64,000 nt of DNA, taken from Lepidodermella squamata (taxonomy: Eukaryota; Gastrotricha). Position 1 is the first letter of the stretch. Each line of letters begins with the position of its first letter. The translations under genes and the position numbers were made by a program. Under the pieces are notes generated by a model that did not search any database, was not told the DNA's origin, and saw nothing but the letters and a program-made list of their open reading frames with translations. The stretch lies in the NCBI GenBank assembly GCA_047495785.1, contig JBLDXI010000023.1, positions 558,001-622,000 of the forward strand, read 5' to 3'. Below are positions 34,119-45,500 of this stretch, in pieces.

Positions 34119-34184
34119 GTAAGCAGTATCCATGCAGAGCTGCTCACACGATTGGTGTTCTATTTGCTTCACAAATCTTTTGAC

Positions 34185-37100
34185 ATGGTGAAACTAGGAT
34201 GGCTGGCTTTCTTCTATTTAGTTGCTGAATCAACTTGCTCGGATAGCATCAACAACGTATGGCATTATTTTTCCATAGCAGCTCTCAAAATAGCTATCGA
34301 TTGACCACTATGTTCGATGCTGAACTCGATGTGCTAATGGCTTATAGCGTTGCGGTTTTAATAGTAGGACTATGATTTTGCGCAGTTTTAACCATGAGTC
34401 GTTGCGAGGAAACTGCTGCTCAAAACCGAACCAGGCCATATTGGGTTCACATTTGTAGTCGTGTTGAGGCTTGGGCTTGGGCCGAAATTCCCGTTTTATC
34501 TTGAAATGCAACGTTTGATAGATTATAGCACATTAGCTCGCTGCAATGGGGATTATATCCAGTTCAGCATTTAATTTTCCAAAATGCATCCGATCAACTG
34601 TTGAAAACATTCAGTTCTTTGTATCTTTGTTCTTCTGTTTTATCTCTGTCCTTCATAAAAATCAGGCTTTTGTTCATGCCGCTGGAAACGGGCAAATATC
34701 GACTGTACGCCGATGGCTCTCAAGAGGCATAGTGGATATCAACGCCAAAGTGCCAGGTTATAACGGGGAGATCACTACAGCCCTCCTCAAAGCCGTGAGA
34801 TCAAATGCAAGCTACGACATGGTGTCGCTTCTGCTGGAAAATGGAGCAAAAGTCGATGATGTTGAGCAAGGCCCCAGTAATTTTTCTGCTCTCCACTTGG
34901 CGGCCATCTGTGGCCGGCTTGATCTTGTGAAACTTCTAATTGAGAAATTCAAAGCAAACGCGACTGCTCGAGATGCTTACGGCAATACAGCTATCATGAC
35001 AATGTTCCTAGGCAGTAACGTAGCACCTGAATACTTGAACCTTATGCGATACTTGTTGCCACTCGTCGATTTCAGCGCTAGGAATAAGGACAATGAAACA
35101 ATACTGCATCTTGTCCGAAGAATTTACTCGGCAGGTAAGAAAATTACAAAAAAAACAGAAGTACTTACTAACAGTTAACTCTTTCCTGGGCATGAGGCTT
35201 GTGAAAATTAGCATTTAAATTTGATGAATTGTTGATCGTCCGTTCGAGGAGTACTACTTTTCGATGTTCGCTATAACAATACAAAACAAAGCGCCGTTAT
35301 CCGGCAAGGTAAGGACATGGTAGCTATTTTAAGTAGTCTAATCGAGATGAAAACTAGTTCTAACTGATTTCTTTCCTCAGCAAAATAAATTGAGAGTTTC
35401 AGGGACTGTTAGGGAGGGGCTTAGAACTTGAAATGCTGAAACTAGGGTGTTTGAAGTTTGAAAAAGTGCTGATATCAGATGGGCCAATTGGGCGATTTCG
35501 AGCACTTTTTGTACAGCCTTAACGGTGATGGATAGAGACAAGCGGGTTTCAAAGTCGTAATCAGGACCCCTAAAGCCCGTAGAAATGTTTAAATCAAATA
35601 TTTTTCTACCGGAGATAAATAATTCGGCCATGAAATGGTTAAGATCGGCTGGGGGAGACTGGCTGATTGTTGAGCCAACGGCTGAAGCTTTAAGCATGGT
35701 AAATGTAGTAAATGCTTAGTGGTAAACGTGGGAGCTTATTAAAACTTATTAAAACTTTTGCTTGAGTTTCTATAATCCGTCCTTCAGAGTCAGCGATTAC
35801 GCACTAAGCATAATGTTTCCGATTTTCCGGGTCAAATTCCACACTCAGCCACTGCTGTCATCCATCAGCCACGGTCAGCTCGCGTGTTGTCGTCCAGAGA
35901 GCTTGGTGACTTGGTGACTTGATGACTTGGTCGTGTCATTGCAGTTTTCAATCCAAATTTCGCATGATTTTTCCAGGTGTTACTTACACTGCAGCACCTC
36001 TAACCTTTATTTCTTACCTGTATCATTAATCACCATAACATCAGCGGGCAGATTTTCATTATGAAAATTTTTCAGGTCAAGGCATCTATGCTTTGATGAC
36101 TTACAAACAAAATGATTTCGTTGGCCATATCATTAAACAGTGGTTAATAAGTCCCTAAATTACTTCAAAAACTCATTCCGAACTAAAAGCAAGAGGTTAA
36201 AACATGAACAGAACCGCAATTCACCCGTTTCTTGATAGCAAGTTGCAAGGGACTTCCCGATCATTTTCAGAACACATTATAGGTGCTGCAGTGTAATAAG
36301 CAACACCTGGAAAAATCATGCGAAATTTGGATTGAAAACTGCAATGACACGACCAAGTCACCAAGCTCTCTGGACGACAACACGCGAGCTGACCGTGGCT
36401 GATGGATGACAGCAATGGCTGAGTGTGGACTTTGACCCGGAAAATCGGAAACATAATGAGCAATACTGAACTGACTCCTAAGGTATGCTGTAGATGTTAG
36501 AATTTCGTAAATTCCCCTCAGAACGCCTGGTTGAAAGTGATGGCCTCCGCTCAAAGCCACAGCGCTAACAAATCAACACATTTGCAGCCAGTGTGCGACT
36601 TTCAGGGGGGGATGGGGGGGATCATCCCCCCCAGCTCGGCCGGGCCAGACAACAAAATGAGAATTTATCCCACTGTTTTGTTAATTTTGCAAGGTTCTGG
36701 GGCGTGTTTTAGTGGAAATTCTCCAAAAGTTTCTCGCTCCGCTCGGTTATTAGCCGAAATGACACGTCATTTTGGCAAATACAGCAAAAAAATTTTTTCC
36801 ATCCCCGGGAGCTCGGGGATCGAAGATCGCACCCTGTTTGCAGCTGAAAATTTCTCGAAAAATTGAAAGTTCACTGAATTCTGCAGACTCAGGATAGGGG
36901 TAGTATATCAAGCTCAATTCGAACTACAATTATTGACTATCTTTTTTTCCTAATGAGGTATGCTGTAGCCTGATAGGGCTCAGAAAACATCTACCAGTGT
37001 GACTGAATTTCACTTATTTTGGTATATTTCTGTGACACTGTGATACTTGAAGTCAACTTAATGTGCTTATGTGAAAAGATCCGCTTCCATTCGTCCAGTT

Positions 37101-39683
37101 GCTGCTGGAAACCAACGAGGGCCGACTAGACATCAATGCTCGCGACAAGGATGGCAACACGCCGCTGCTGCTCGCTACGAAAGCCGGTAAATCAACTGCC
37201 TTGGTTCGATACCTCATCGAAAAAGGCGCCGATACCAACGCAACCAACAACCAAAATGTAAACATGCTACTCGCAGCCTGCCAAGTCGATCGCCCTTTCT
37301 CTAAACCGGACCCTCTTTCATTCATCAAAATCGCTGTTGAAATGGGTGGTGTTGACGTCAATTCTCAAAGCGTAGACGGGAGCCGGTGTTTCAGTTTCCT
37401 AATTTACCGGGAATTGGTGTCTCGGCCTATCTATGATTTGGATTTTCTTCCAATCATGGCATACCTATTAAGGAAAGGCTACGTCGTCGACAACAATGAT
37501 TTCGGCTTCACGCCACTCATGTCAACAGTTTCTTCATACCCTGATCGCCCAAGATTGCTCGATTTGCTGCTGGAAAATGGCGCCGATGTCAACGCGACAG
37601 ATTACAACGGCAGAACGGCAGTTGATATTGCATTGGCTGTATTTTCGAAAATGACTACGGCGTATTTGCGTAGGCGAGGCGGTGTTTCTGGGAAAGAGAC
37701 TCATAGAGTAACATCGATGCCGCGTCAAACTGCCACGCCATTTCAGCAGCGGATTGTAACGCCTGACTGGCCTGCGTGGCAACCGCAACCATCCGCAACT
37801 GAATCTATCACAACTCAATCTGATCAAGAAAAGCAAGACTCCGTAATTGAAATACTTAGTTATTCAAAGTTAAATTGTCAGCATTATAAAACCCTTCCCC
37901 AATTAGGAATTTATCGACTTTATCACAGCTGGCAATTTTAGTGCTGTGAAGCAAATGATTGAAGAAAAGCGAACTACAGGAGATGCTTTTCGCTTGGAAT
38001 TGGTGAGTAACTACTACGTCATCATCCCAACCGTAGCCAAAGCTGTCATAGCCGAAAATGCTTCAATTGACATGGTAAAGTTGCTTCTTGAAAATAACGG
38101 CGATCCAGACGCGATTCACCCGGGAGCGAGTCTCACCCCATTGATGATCGCTTTGGACGAAAACCGGCTGGACATGGCGAAACTTCTTATCGACCATGGG
38201 GCTGATGTTAACCATATTCGACCATCGGGTGATTATGAAGAAGCATTTCACGAAACTGCATTGCTGAGAGCTGCATCGAGATCACTGGAACACGTCAAAT
38301 TTCTCATCGCAAATGGAGCTGTGAAGGATAAAGATCGGTTATTATTTGAGGCTTGTAAAATCCAATATCCAATACCGAATACCAAACAAATCCCCGATGC
38401 ACTGCCGTTTGTGAAATTCGCTGTGGAAGAGGCTGATAATTCCCCGAATGGCTTCGATTCATTCGGGAGAACGTCATTGTTAATTGCAGCAGACGAGCTG
38501 AAAGCGCCCGATCGCATGCAAGTTATCGAGTACTTGTGGTCTAAAGGAGCCAATCCTCTATTGAATGACTTGTCTACGAAGGGCTACACCCTTCTGCATC
38601 TAGCTGTGGATAAGCAGGATTTTGATTTCGTGCGGTTTGCCGTGGAGAAGATGAACATGAGTTTGGAAATTCGTGATTCTTACGGCTTCACGCCGCTTTT
38701 GTTGGCTGCGAACAACAGGCTTGACGAAATTGCAAATTATTTGCTGCAGCGTGGCGCTGACAAAAATGCGATTGACCTGCTTGGCAACAACGCGTTTTTG
38801 CACGCTTGTCGTGAATCCCCGCCGTTCATGCTGGCTAAACTGTTGATCAATCAATACGAATTTGACGTCAACTCACAGGTAATTTTGCCAAAGCTCACGT
38901 TGATAATGGGAGATGATGGTGAGGTGGTTCTACGTCCTAGAAACATTACCACCAAGGCTCCTGTTGCACGCAGTTTAGTCAAGCATAGCATGTAGGATGG
39001 GTTTCATGCTTCGGCTTATCATCAAAAAGGCTTACATATATTACGGACAGCTCAACATTAAGAATCAGATTTTTTCTTGCTTTCATTTGCGAGCATTCAT
39101 CTCTATTTTCTCCAAAACCTTCAGGGATTTCTATATGCGAATTTTCGATATAAATAGGCTAATGGCATAGTGCAGGCTTCTCCAACTTGGGTCCTTTTTC
39201 CTTGGGTGACGAGGAATGTCTGATGATTTCTGTAAAATATACCGAAGATTTAGTTCACTTTTGATCACTCTTCCAAAAAAGTATTCAAAAACAGCGTTGG
39301 CTAATGGTCGTTATTTCTAGAATTATGACAACGAAACGTGTCTGGCTCTCGTTTATCAACTGCGCGGCTTGGGCGATTTCCCGAAATTTCTTGTGTCAAG
39401 AGGATACGACATCAATCGAAAGCTACGCAATGGCGATACTGTTCTTGCTTTGCAAGTGAGTCAAGCTGAGACTTTCAACATTGATGCGATGTTTGAAGCT
39501 GGAGCGGATATCAATGCGGAAAGCGACGATGGACTAACTCCGCTGGATCTGGCCCTGCTTTACGAAAATACAATAGCGGCCAATGCTTTGATAGCACTGA
39601 AGGCTGTAACGTCGAGGCCATTGCCGAAATACGTGACTTTGCCGGCTCCCGGCCCACTATCCAAGACAAAACCGGCCTTATAA
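34185..39683 (+). CDS. Secreted ankyrin-repeat protein 1
   Basis: Exons are 34185-34256, 34666-35134, 37079-37842, 37907-38878 and 39321-39683, giving 879 residues. Exon 1 encodes a signal peptide (MVKLGWLAFFYLVAESTCSD). Exons 2-5 encode ankyrin units throughout (for example DGNTPLLLATKAG, YGFTPLLLAANNR, DDGLTPLDLALLY). A Pro/Gln/Arg-rich non-ankyrin linker of about 55 residues ends exon 3. Several N-x-S/T sequons (SNASYD, KANATA, YDNETC) suit passage through the secretory route. Splice phases 0, 1, 0, 0 match the paralogs. Intron 2 is 1.9 kb and contains repeats and a MITE. Secreted ankyrin proteins are rare; latrotoxins are one known example. No function can be assigned here. Confidence 0.85.
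35205..35350 (-). repeat. Dispersed repeat, inverted relative of 8225-8385
   Basis: The reverse complement matches 8225-8385 and 23511-23671 with moderate divergence (shared words include catcgaaaagtagta and accatgtcct). It lies in intron 2 of ankyrin gene 1. Confidence 0.6.
35809..36457. repeat. Inverted repeat with about 180-bp arms in intron 2 of ankyrin gene 1
   Basis: The arm at 35809-36003 and the arm at 36279-36457 are reverse complements with few mismatches (for example cacgcgagctgaccgtggct against agccacggtcagctcgcgtg). The left arm contains a local ggtgacttggtgactt duplication. There is no coding content. Confidence 0.75.
36589..36836. mobile_element. 248-bp hAT-like MITE in intron 2 of ankyrin gene 1
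   Basis: Terminal repeats are CAGTGTGCGA and TCGCACCCTG (nine of ten complementary), with a perfect 8-bp target duplication TTTGCAGC (36581-36588 and 36837-36844). A related, older copy lies at 56520-56633. Confidence 0.8.
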
Positions 39684-40540
39684 TTGATTATAATTGATAA
39701 ACTCAGCCCCACAAACTTTGTTTCTTCTGAGTTGAATTAGTTGACCATGAAATTCCCGATAGCCTGTTCTATTTCAGGATCAATTCACGGTGATCGCCTT
39801 GGTTTCGCACTTCATTGATGTGTATTGTTTGATTTTAATGTTTTGCCTTTTTTCTTCTGTGTATGGGATATCGGTTCCTGGCCCATATAACCTGGCCCAA
39901 TTATCACCATTCCTTGAATTCAGATGAATAAAATAATTGATATTTACAGTTGACAGTGAAATCCCCACAGCTGACAGCTCTACATGTAATAAGGTGCGTG
40001 TAGAAAACAACAACTCGTGCAGAGAGACGAATTCACTTCAGGCCTTCAAGTCGTGTGAAAACGACGTGTAGGGGTTTGTATAGTTATAATTTCTACGGCC
40101 TACCGTTGTCTCACGCTTCAGCCAGATGCCATTTGCGATACATTTGAAAATGTTTTTCAAGAGATTTAAAAAAAATCGATTATCTCGAATCTCGAAATTT
40201 CACATAACTAGGTATCTGTTGGCACATTATCTTGCTGCTATGCAGTTAAGATCCATTTCACCGGTTAACTTTCTCAATTATATTAAACTAATTTATTTTA
40301 AGAATATTAATAAAATATCTCCTGCGTTTAGGACTGTTAGACTCTTTCAACTTTTATTTATCATCTATCGCGCTTTGAGTGTCATGCCACTTTAGCTCGT
40401 TTTACAGTGGCATGCCAGATTGAATTATATTGCAAAACATTAGGTGCCACTAAAATCGAGGAAATTAAAAATGGATCAAAAACCGTGTTTCACTTTATAG
40501 TGGCATGACACCAAAGCGCGGTAATACGGTATAAAATCAG

Positions 40541-40733
40541 GCGCTTGTTCACGATGCCGTTTATGGGCACATATCGAATGTTCGCCGCTTGCTCTCAAGA
40601 GGATAGTCGATATCAACGCCAGAGTGCAAATGGCTGGTGGCACAACATCTACAGCCCTCATCAATGCTGCGAGGTGTAATGCTCGCCACGACATTGTGTC
40701 GCTCCTGCTGGAAAATGGAGCAAAACTGTCAAA
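40541..40733 (+). pseudogene. Truncated ankyrin exon 2
   Basis: It follows an acceptor-like aaaatcag and matches exon 2 of the ankyrin genes (HISNVRRLLSRG, then an in-frame stop, later LLENGAK). It breaks off where LINE-derived sequence begins. Confidence 0.75.
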
Positions 40734-40762
40734 TATTAGTTATTGAAATCTGTTTAAACTAC

Positions 40763-42145
40763 AGAAATTTTGTTGCAAAATCACTTCCTAGAGTCCAGAA
40801 ACCTCCTACCTCGCCATCAATATGGCTTTAGGTCCCTTCGATCTTTGCAACAAAATTTCTGTATCACTTCCTAGAAATTTTGTTGCAAAATCACTTCCTA
40901 GAGTCCAGAAACCTCCTACCTCGCCATCAATATGGCTTTAGGTCCCTTCGATCTACCATCGACCCAGTGTTCAGATTCATATCTGACATTGGCATCTCCA
41001 TCTCGAAACGATACAAGCTGGTGGCGTTGCTCCTTGACTTCAAGGCTGCGTTCGATTGCATCTGGCACGATGGTCTTCGAACCAATTAAGCTGAAGCAAT
41101 CAGGTGCCCCGGAACCAATCGTCAGATGGGTGTCCGACTTTCTGCGCGACCGCTCATTTCAGGTCCGCGTCGGCTCTGAACTTAGTGATTCGCGGCCTAT
41201 CTGCTGTGGTGTGCCGCAAGGCTCGCCACTGTCGCCCCTTTTATTCATTTTTTACGCTGCAGAAATGCAGCCGAAGGATTCCAAGCCAGACGACGGCTCC
41301 CATCGTGTCGCGAAAGGCACGTTTGCCGACGACGCGCTCAACTGGGCGTATGGTGTGAACTACCACACCTGCGTCAGCCGCCTGCATAGGCGCCTGCGGG
41401 TTATCGAACAATGGTGCAATCGCTGGAGATTGCGTCTCAACCCGGCCAAGTGCGAGTCGATGGTTTTCGGCCACTACGGACGCACGCCACCCTCTGTCGC
41501 CCTTGAGCTCTATGGCCAGCCGATTCCGCAGGTCAACCGAGTCCGTTATCTTGGCATTCACCTGACGCCTCAGCTGAGCTGGAACTACCACATAAGCGTT
41601 GTAGCCGCGAAGCTCAGGCCCCGGGTGGGGTCACTGTATGCCCTTTGCAAACGCAATATACTTAATAAGCGCACTTGCGTTCTTCTGTATAAATCCCTTC
41701 TAGAGTCCTTGGTTGCCTATGGAGCACCTGCCTTGCGCTGCATGCCCTTGTCATCCTGGAAGCAGCTGACGGATCTGCAAGCCCACTGCCTTAGAGCCCT
41801 CCTTGATCTGCCCTTCGAAGTTGAGCCTTGTGACGCCCTTGCCTTCGCTGGAGTCGACTCCATCGAAGAAGTGTTCCATCGAAGTTTTGAACGATATGGA
41901 GGCCGCTGCTTAGCGGCTGATCTTGACATGGCGGAGTATATCAAATACGTCGCCGAAATCGCACCTTCTGATGAAAAAGCCCGTCAAAGCTTGGAGCAAA
42001 AATGCCCCGCCTGGCATTTGCGAAACGAAACCAGAACCGAAATAATCTCAGCTGATAACCGCGTATGGCTAGATATCGAATGCTAAGAACAAAATCAACG
42101 AAAAATCAACAGAAATCAATGAAAAACGGCATGAAAAAAAAAAAC
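40763..42145 (+). mobile_element. 5'-truncated LINE (CR1/Jockey-type RT)
   Basis: Reverse transcriptase motifs are present: QYGFR, LLLDFKAAFDCIWHDG, GVPQGSPLSPLLF and FADDALNW, continuing to 42086. A frameshift near 41075-41090 separates the first part from the rest, so no intact protein is made. It ends in a poly(A) run (about 42134-42144). At the 5' end an 82-bp piece is tandemly repeated with a 110-bp period (40763-40844 and 40873-40954). It differs in type from the LINE at 46716. Confidence 0.85.
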
Positions 42146-42360
42146 ATATAAAAATATCCTGTTTTATATATAATTATAACATATGTGATGAAATATTGTT
42201 ATAGCTTTTATATTTTTATGAAAGCACAGTGCGGGCATGAGTTAACGCGCCGCGAGTGCCGAGAGGCAAAGGTTGTAAAATAAAATCTTTTTCATGCCAA
42301 ACTAACTTTTGAATGGATCCAATGAAATCAGACGTTATATATTACAATGGCATGCTATTC

Positions 42361-42450
42361 ATGTTTGTGTGTCAGCGGCGTTTATCACGTGACGACGATG
42401 CATTCTTGCCCAACACAAGCATAGTGCCAGCGCTGGAGAAATGTTCTTAG
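42361..42450 (+). promoter_or_regulatory. Conserved upstream block of ankyrin gene 2
   Basis: It matches 32975-33068 upstream of gene 1. The palindrome TCACGTGA (42385-42392, E-box type) replaces the TTACGTCA of gene 1. The block ends about 85 bp before the ATG. Confidence 0.45.
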
Positions 42451-42532
42451 TGCCATACTCATATGCCACCGGTATCCACACGATGGGCTGCCCACACGAT
42501 TGATGTCGTATTTGCTTCATAACACTTTTGAA

Positions 42533-45500
42533 ATGGTAAAATTTCCACGATTTCTGGCTTGCATCTGCTTAGTTGCAGGATCAACTTGCTCGGATCACAT
42601 CAACAACGTATGACATTATCATTTCTTCATACCGTATTTCTCGAAAATATACCGCTCCTCGAAAATATCCCCCACCCGAATACAACCCTACAAAACGTAC
42701 CGTTTGATCATAAATATACCGCACCTCGAAATTCTACCCCATGATATTTGAAAACATCAGAGCACAGTATCAATTTACCATGAAAACGAAATAAGCACCC
42801 CATCAGGATGTTGCTCAGCTTTGGCGGGACATAAGATTATCAGTGAATAATCAGTGAATCAGTTAATAGAGGCATGAAGAGCGAAGTGGGAGTAGAGCAT
42901 TTTGAATTTTACAGTCGATTCTTTTCGAAATATGCATTATAGGTTACTGATTTCAAGGCTTATTTCGTGTTTCAATCGTATACAACTAAGACTAACTGAT
43001 AAAACATCAATAAATGTGCAAGTTGTCCTTTTGCACGCTTCGGTCCAATAAAACGAAAGCGCGTGTTGTTAGCAGTATTTACCACATTTCTGAAAAATTG
43101 TTCATGGATCATAAATATACCGCACCTCGAAAATATCCCGCACCCCGATTACAACCCTATAAAATGTTTGGTTCAATCGCAAATATACCCCGGTGTATAT
43201 TTTCGAGAAATACGGTACATAGCAGTATGAGTGAAAGTGTAAACACCACCAATATTTCAAAATTTACTTTTTGCTCTTTCATATTCAGTTTTTCAAAGTG
43301 GTTCTAGGTGTGCAATTATGTTTTCGAAGTGCGATCGGGAACTCGAGGGTGTGCTAATAGCTTATAGAATCGCAGTTTTCATTATTAAAAGCAGGGTTAT
43401 GATTTGCACTGTCGCGATTCAACCAGGTGTTGTAGCAAATAAAATATGCTGATTTTTACGGCCGTGGCTTCAAGTGAGCTATGCCGCTCAAAACAAACCA
43501 GGTCCCATCGGGTTAAAATTTGTAGTCTTGTTAACTGGTACCAGACCGGTTTATTGCTTATCTAAAACGCGCATCAGCTCGTTGCCATGACGATTTGATC
43601 CAGTTCACTGTTTCATTTCCAAAATTCATTCGCTCAACCGTTGAACACATCAGTTCTTTGTATATTTGTTCTGTTTTTATCCTTCATACAAATCAGGCGT
43701 TTGTTCACGCCGTCGAAATCGAACAAATATCGACTGTTCGCCGCTTGCTCTCGAAAGGCCTGGTCGATATCAGCGCCAGAGTGCCAGCTGATGACGGGGA
43801 GGTAACTGCAGCTCTCATCGCCGCCGCGAGCTCAAATGCCAGTTACGACATGGTGTCGCTTCTGCTAGAAAAAGGTGCAAATGTCAACGACGTTGAAATA
43901 AGTACCTCAAATCGCACTGCTCTTCATTGGGCGGCTTACTGGGGCCGGCTTGACATAACGAAACTGCTAGTTGAGAAATTCAAGGCAGACCTAGGTGTTC
44001 GAGACGCCTTTGGTAATACAGCTCTCATGACAATGTTCCTTAGCAGTGATGTTTCGCCCGAATATTTGAGTCTTTTGCGACACTTGTCGCCCCTCGTCGA
44101 TGTCATCTCAAGGAACGTGTACAACAAAACGGCACTACACCTTGCCAGTGCGATTTCTTCGACAGGTAAGAAAAATTACAAGAAAAGTATACTCACTAAT
44201 AGCTAGGCTCGGCGGGGGAGGTTGTCCGAATGTTGGGGCACCAGCTGAACCTTGAAACATGATAAATATTTTGTTTTGAAAATTGCTTGAGTTTCTCTAA
44301 TCTGTCCGGCAAAGCCGGCGATCTGAGGGGTTTGGGCACTGAGCACTAAGGAAATACAGGATGACATTGTTAATATTCCCTTAAGAAAGCCCGATTCAAA
44401 CTTTTTTATTGATTGTCGGCCAATTGATTAGTAATTTGAACAGATCCGGTTCCATTCGTCAAGTTGCTGGTGGAAACCAACGGGAGCCGACTGGACATCA
44501 ATGCTCGCGACAAGGATGGTAACACGCCGCTGCTGATCGCTACGAAAACCGGTAAATCAACTGCCTTGGTTCAATACCTCATCGAAAAAGGCGCCGATAC
44601 CAACGCAACCAACAACCTAAATGAAAACATGCTGCTTCTCGCTTGCCAGATCAGCCGCCCCAGCCCAAACCCAGACCCGCTTCCATTTATCGAAATCGCT
44701 GTTGAACAGGCTGGCGTTGACATGAATTCTGAGAGTGTCAATAGAACGCGATGTTACCACCACCTGATCAATCGCGATGCAAGGTCTACTATATACGAAA
44801 CGGGTCTCGTTCCTATCACGGCATACTTATTGAGAAAAGGCTACGACGTCAACAGCCGGTCGGGTGATTTCGGCTTCACACCTCTCATGATGTCAGCTGC
44901 TTCACCACTTTACCCAAGATTGATCGATTTGCTGCTGAAAAATGGCGCCGATCTCAACGCGACAACTTACGACGGCAGAACGGCAGTTGATATTGCAATT
45001 GACGGTTCATACTCGAAAATGACAGCTGCGTATTTGCGTAGGCGAGGCGGCGTGCCTGGGCAAGCGATTCACAGGGTAACGTCGATGCCGCGCCAAACTG
45101 CTATGCCATTCCAGCCGCGGATTGTAACGCCTAACTGGTCTGTGTGGCAACCGCAACCATCTTATACTCAATCTAATCAAGAAAAGCAAGATTCCGTAAG
45201 TGATATACCTGGTTATTCAAAGTTAAATTGTCAGCATTATAAAACCCTTCCCCAATTAGGAATTTATAGCCTATATCACAGCTGATAATTTGAGTGCTGT
45301 GAAGCAAATGATTGAAGAAAAGCGAGCCACAGGAGATGCTTTTCGCTTGGAATGGAAGAATAATCACTACGTCCTCTTTCCAGCCGTAGCCGAAGCTGTC
45401 AACGCTAAAAATGCTTCAACTGACATGTTAAAGTTGCTGCTCGAAAACAACGGCGATCCAGATGCGATTCACCCGGGAACCAGTCTCACCCCATTGATGA

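Noticed and set aside
37843-37941. Read-through of ankyrin gene 1 exon 3 to the next stop
   Set aside because: The donor at 37843 and acceptor at 37906 are conserved in the paralogs; the extension is intron 3.
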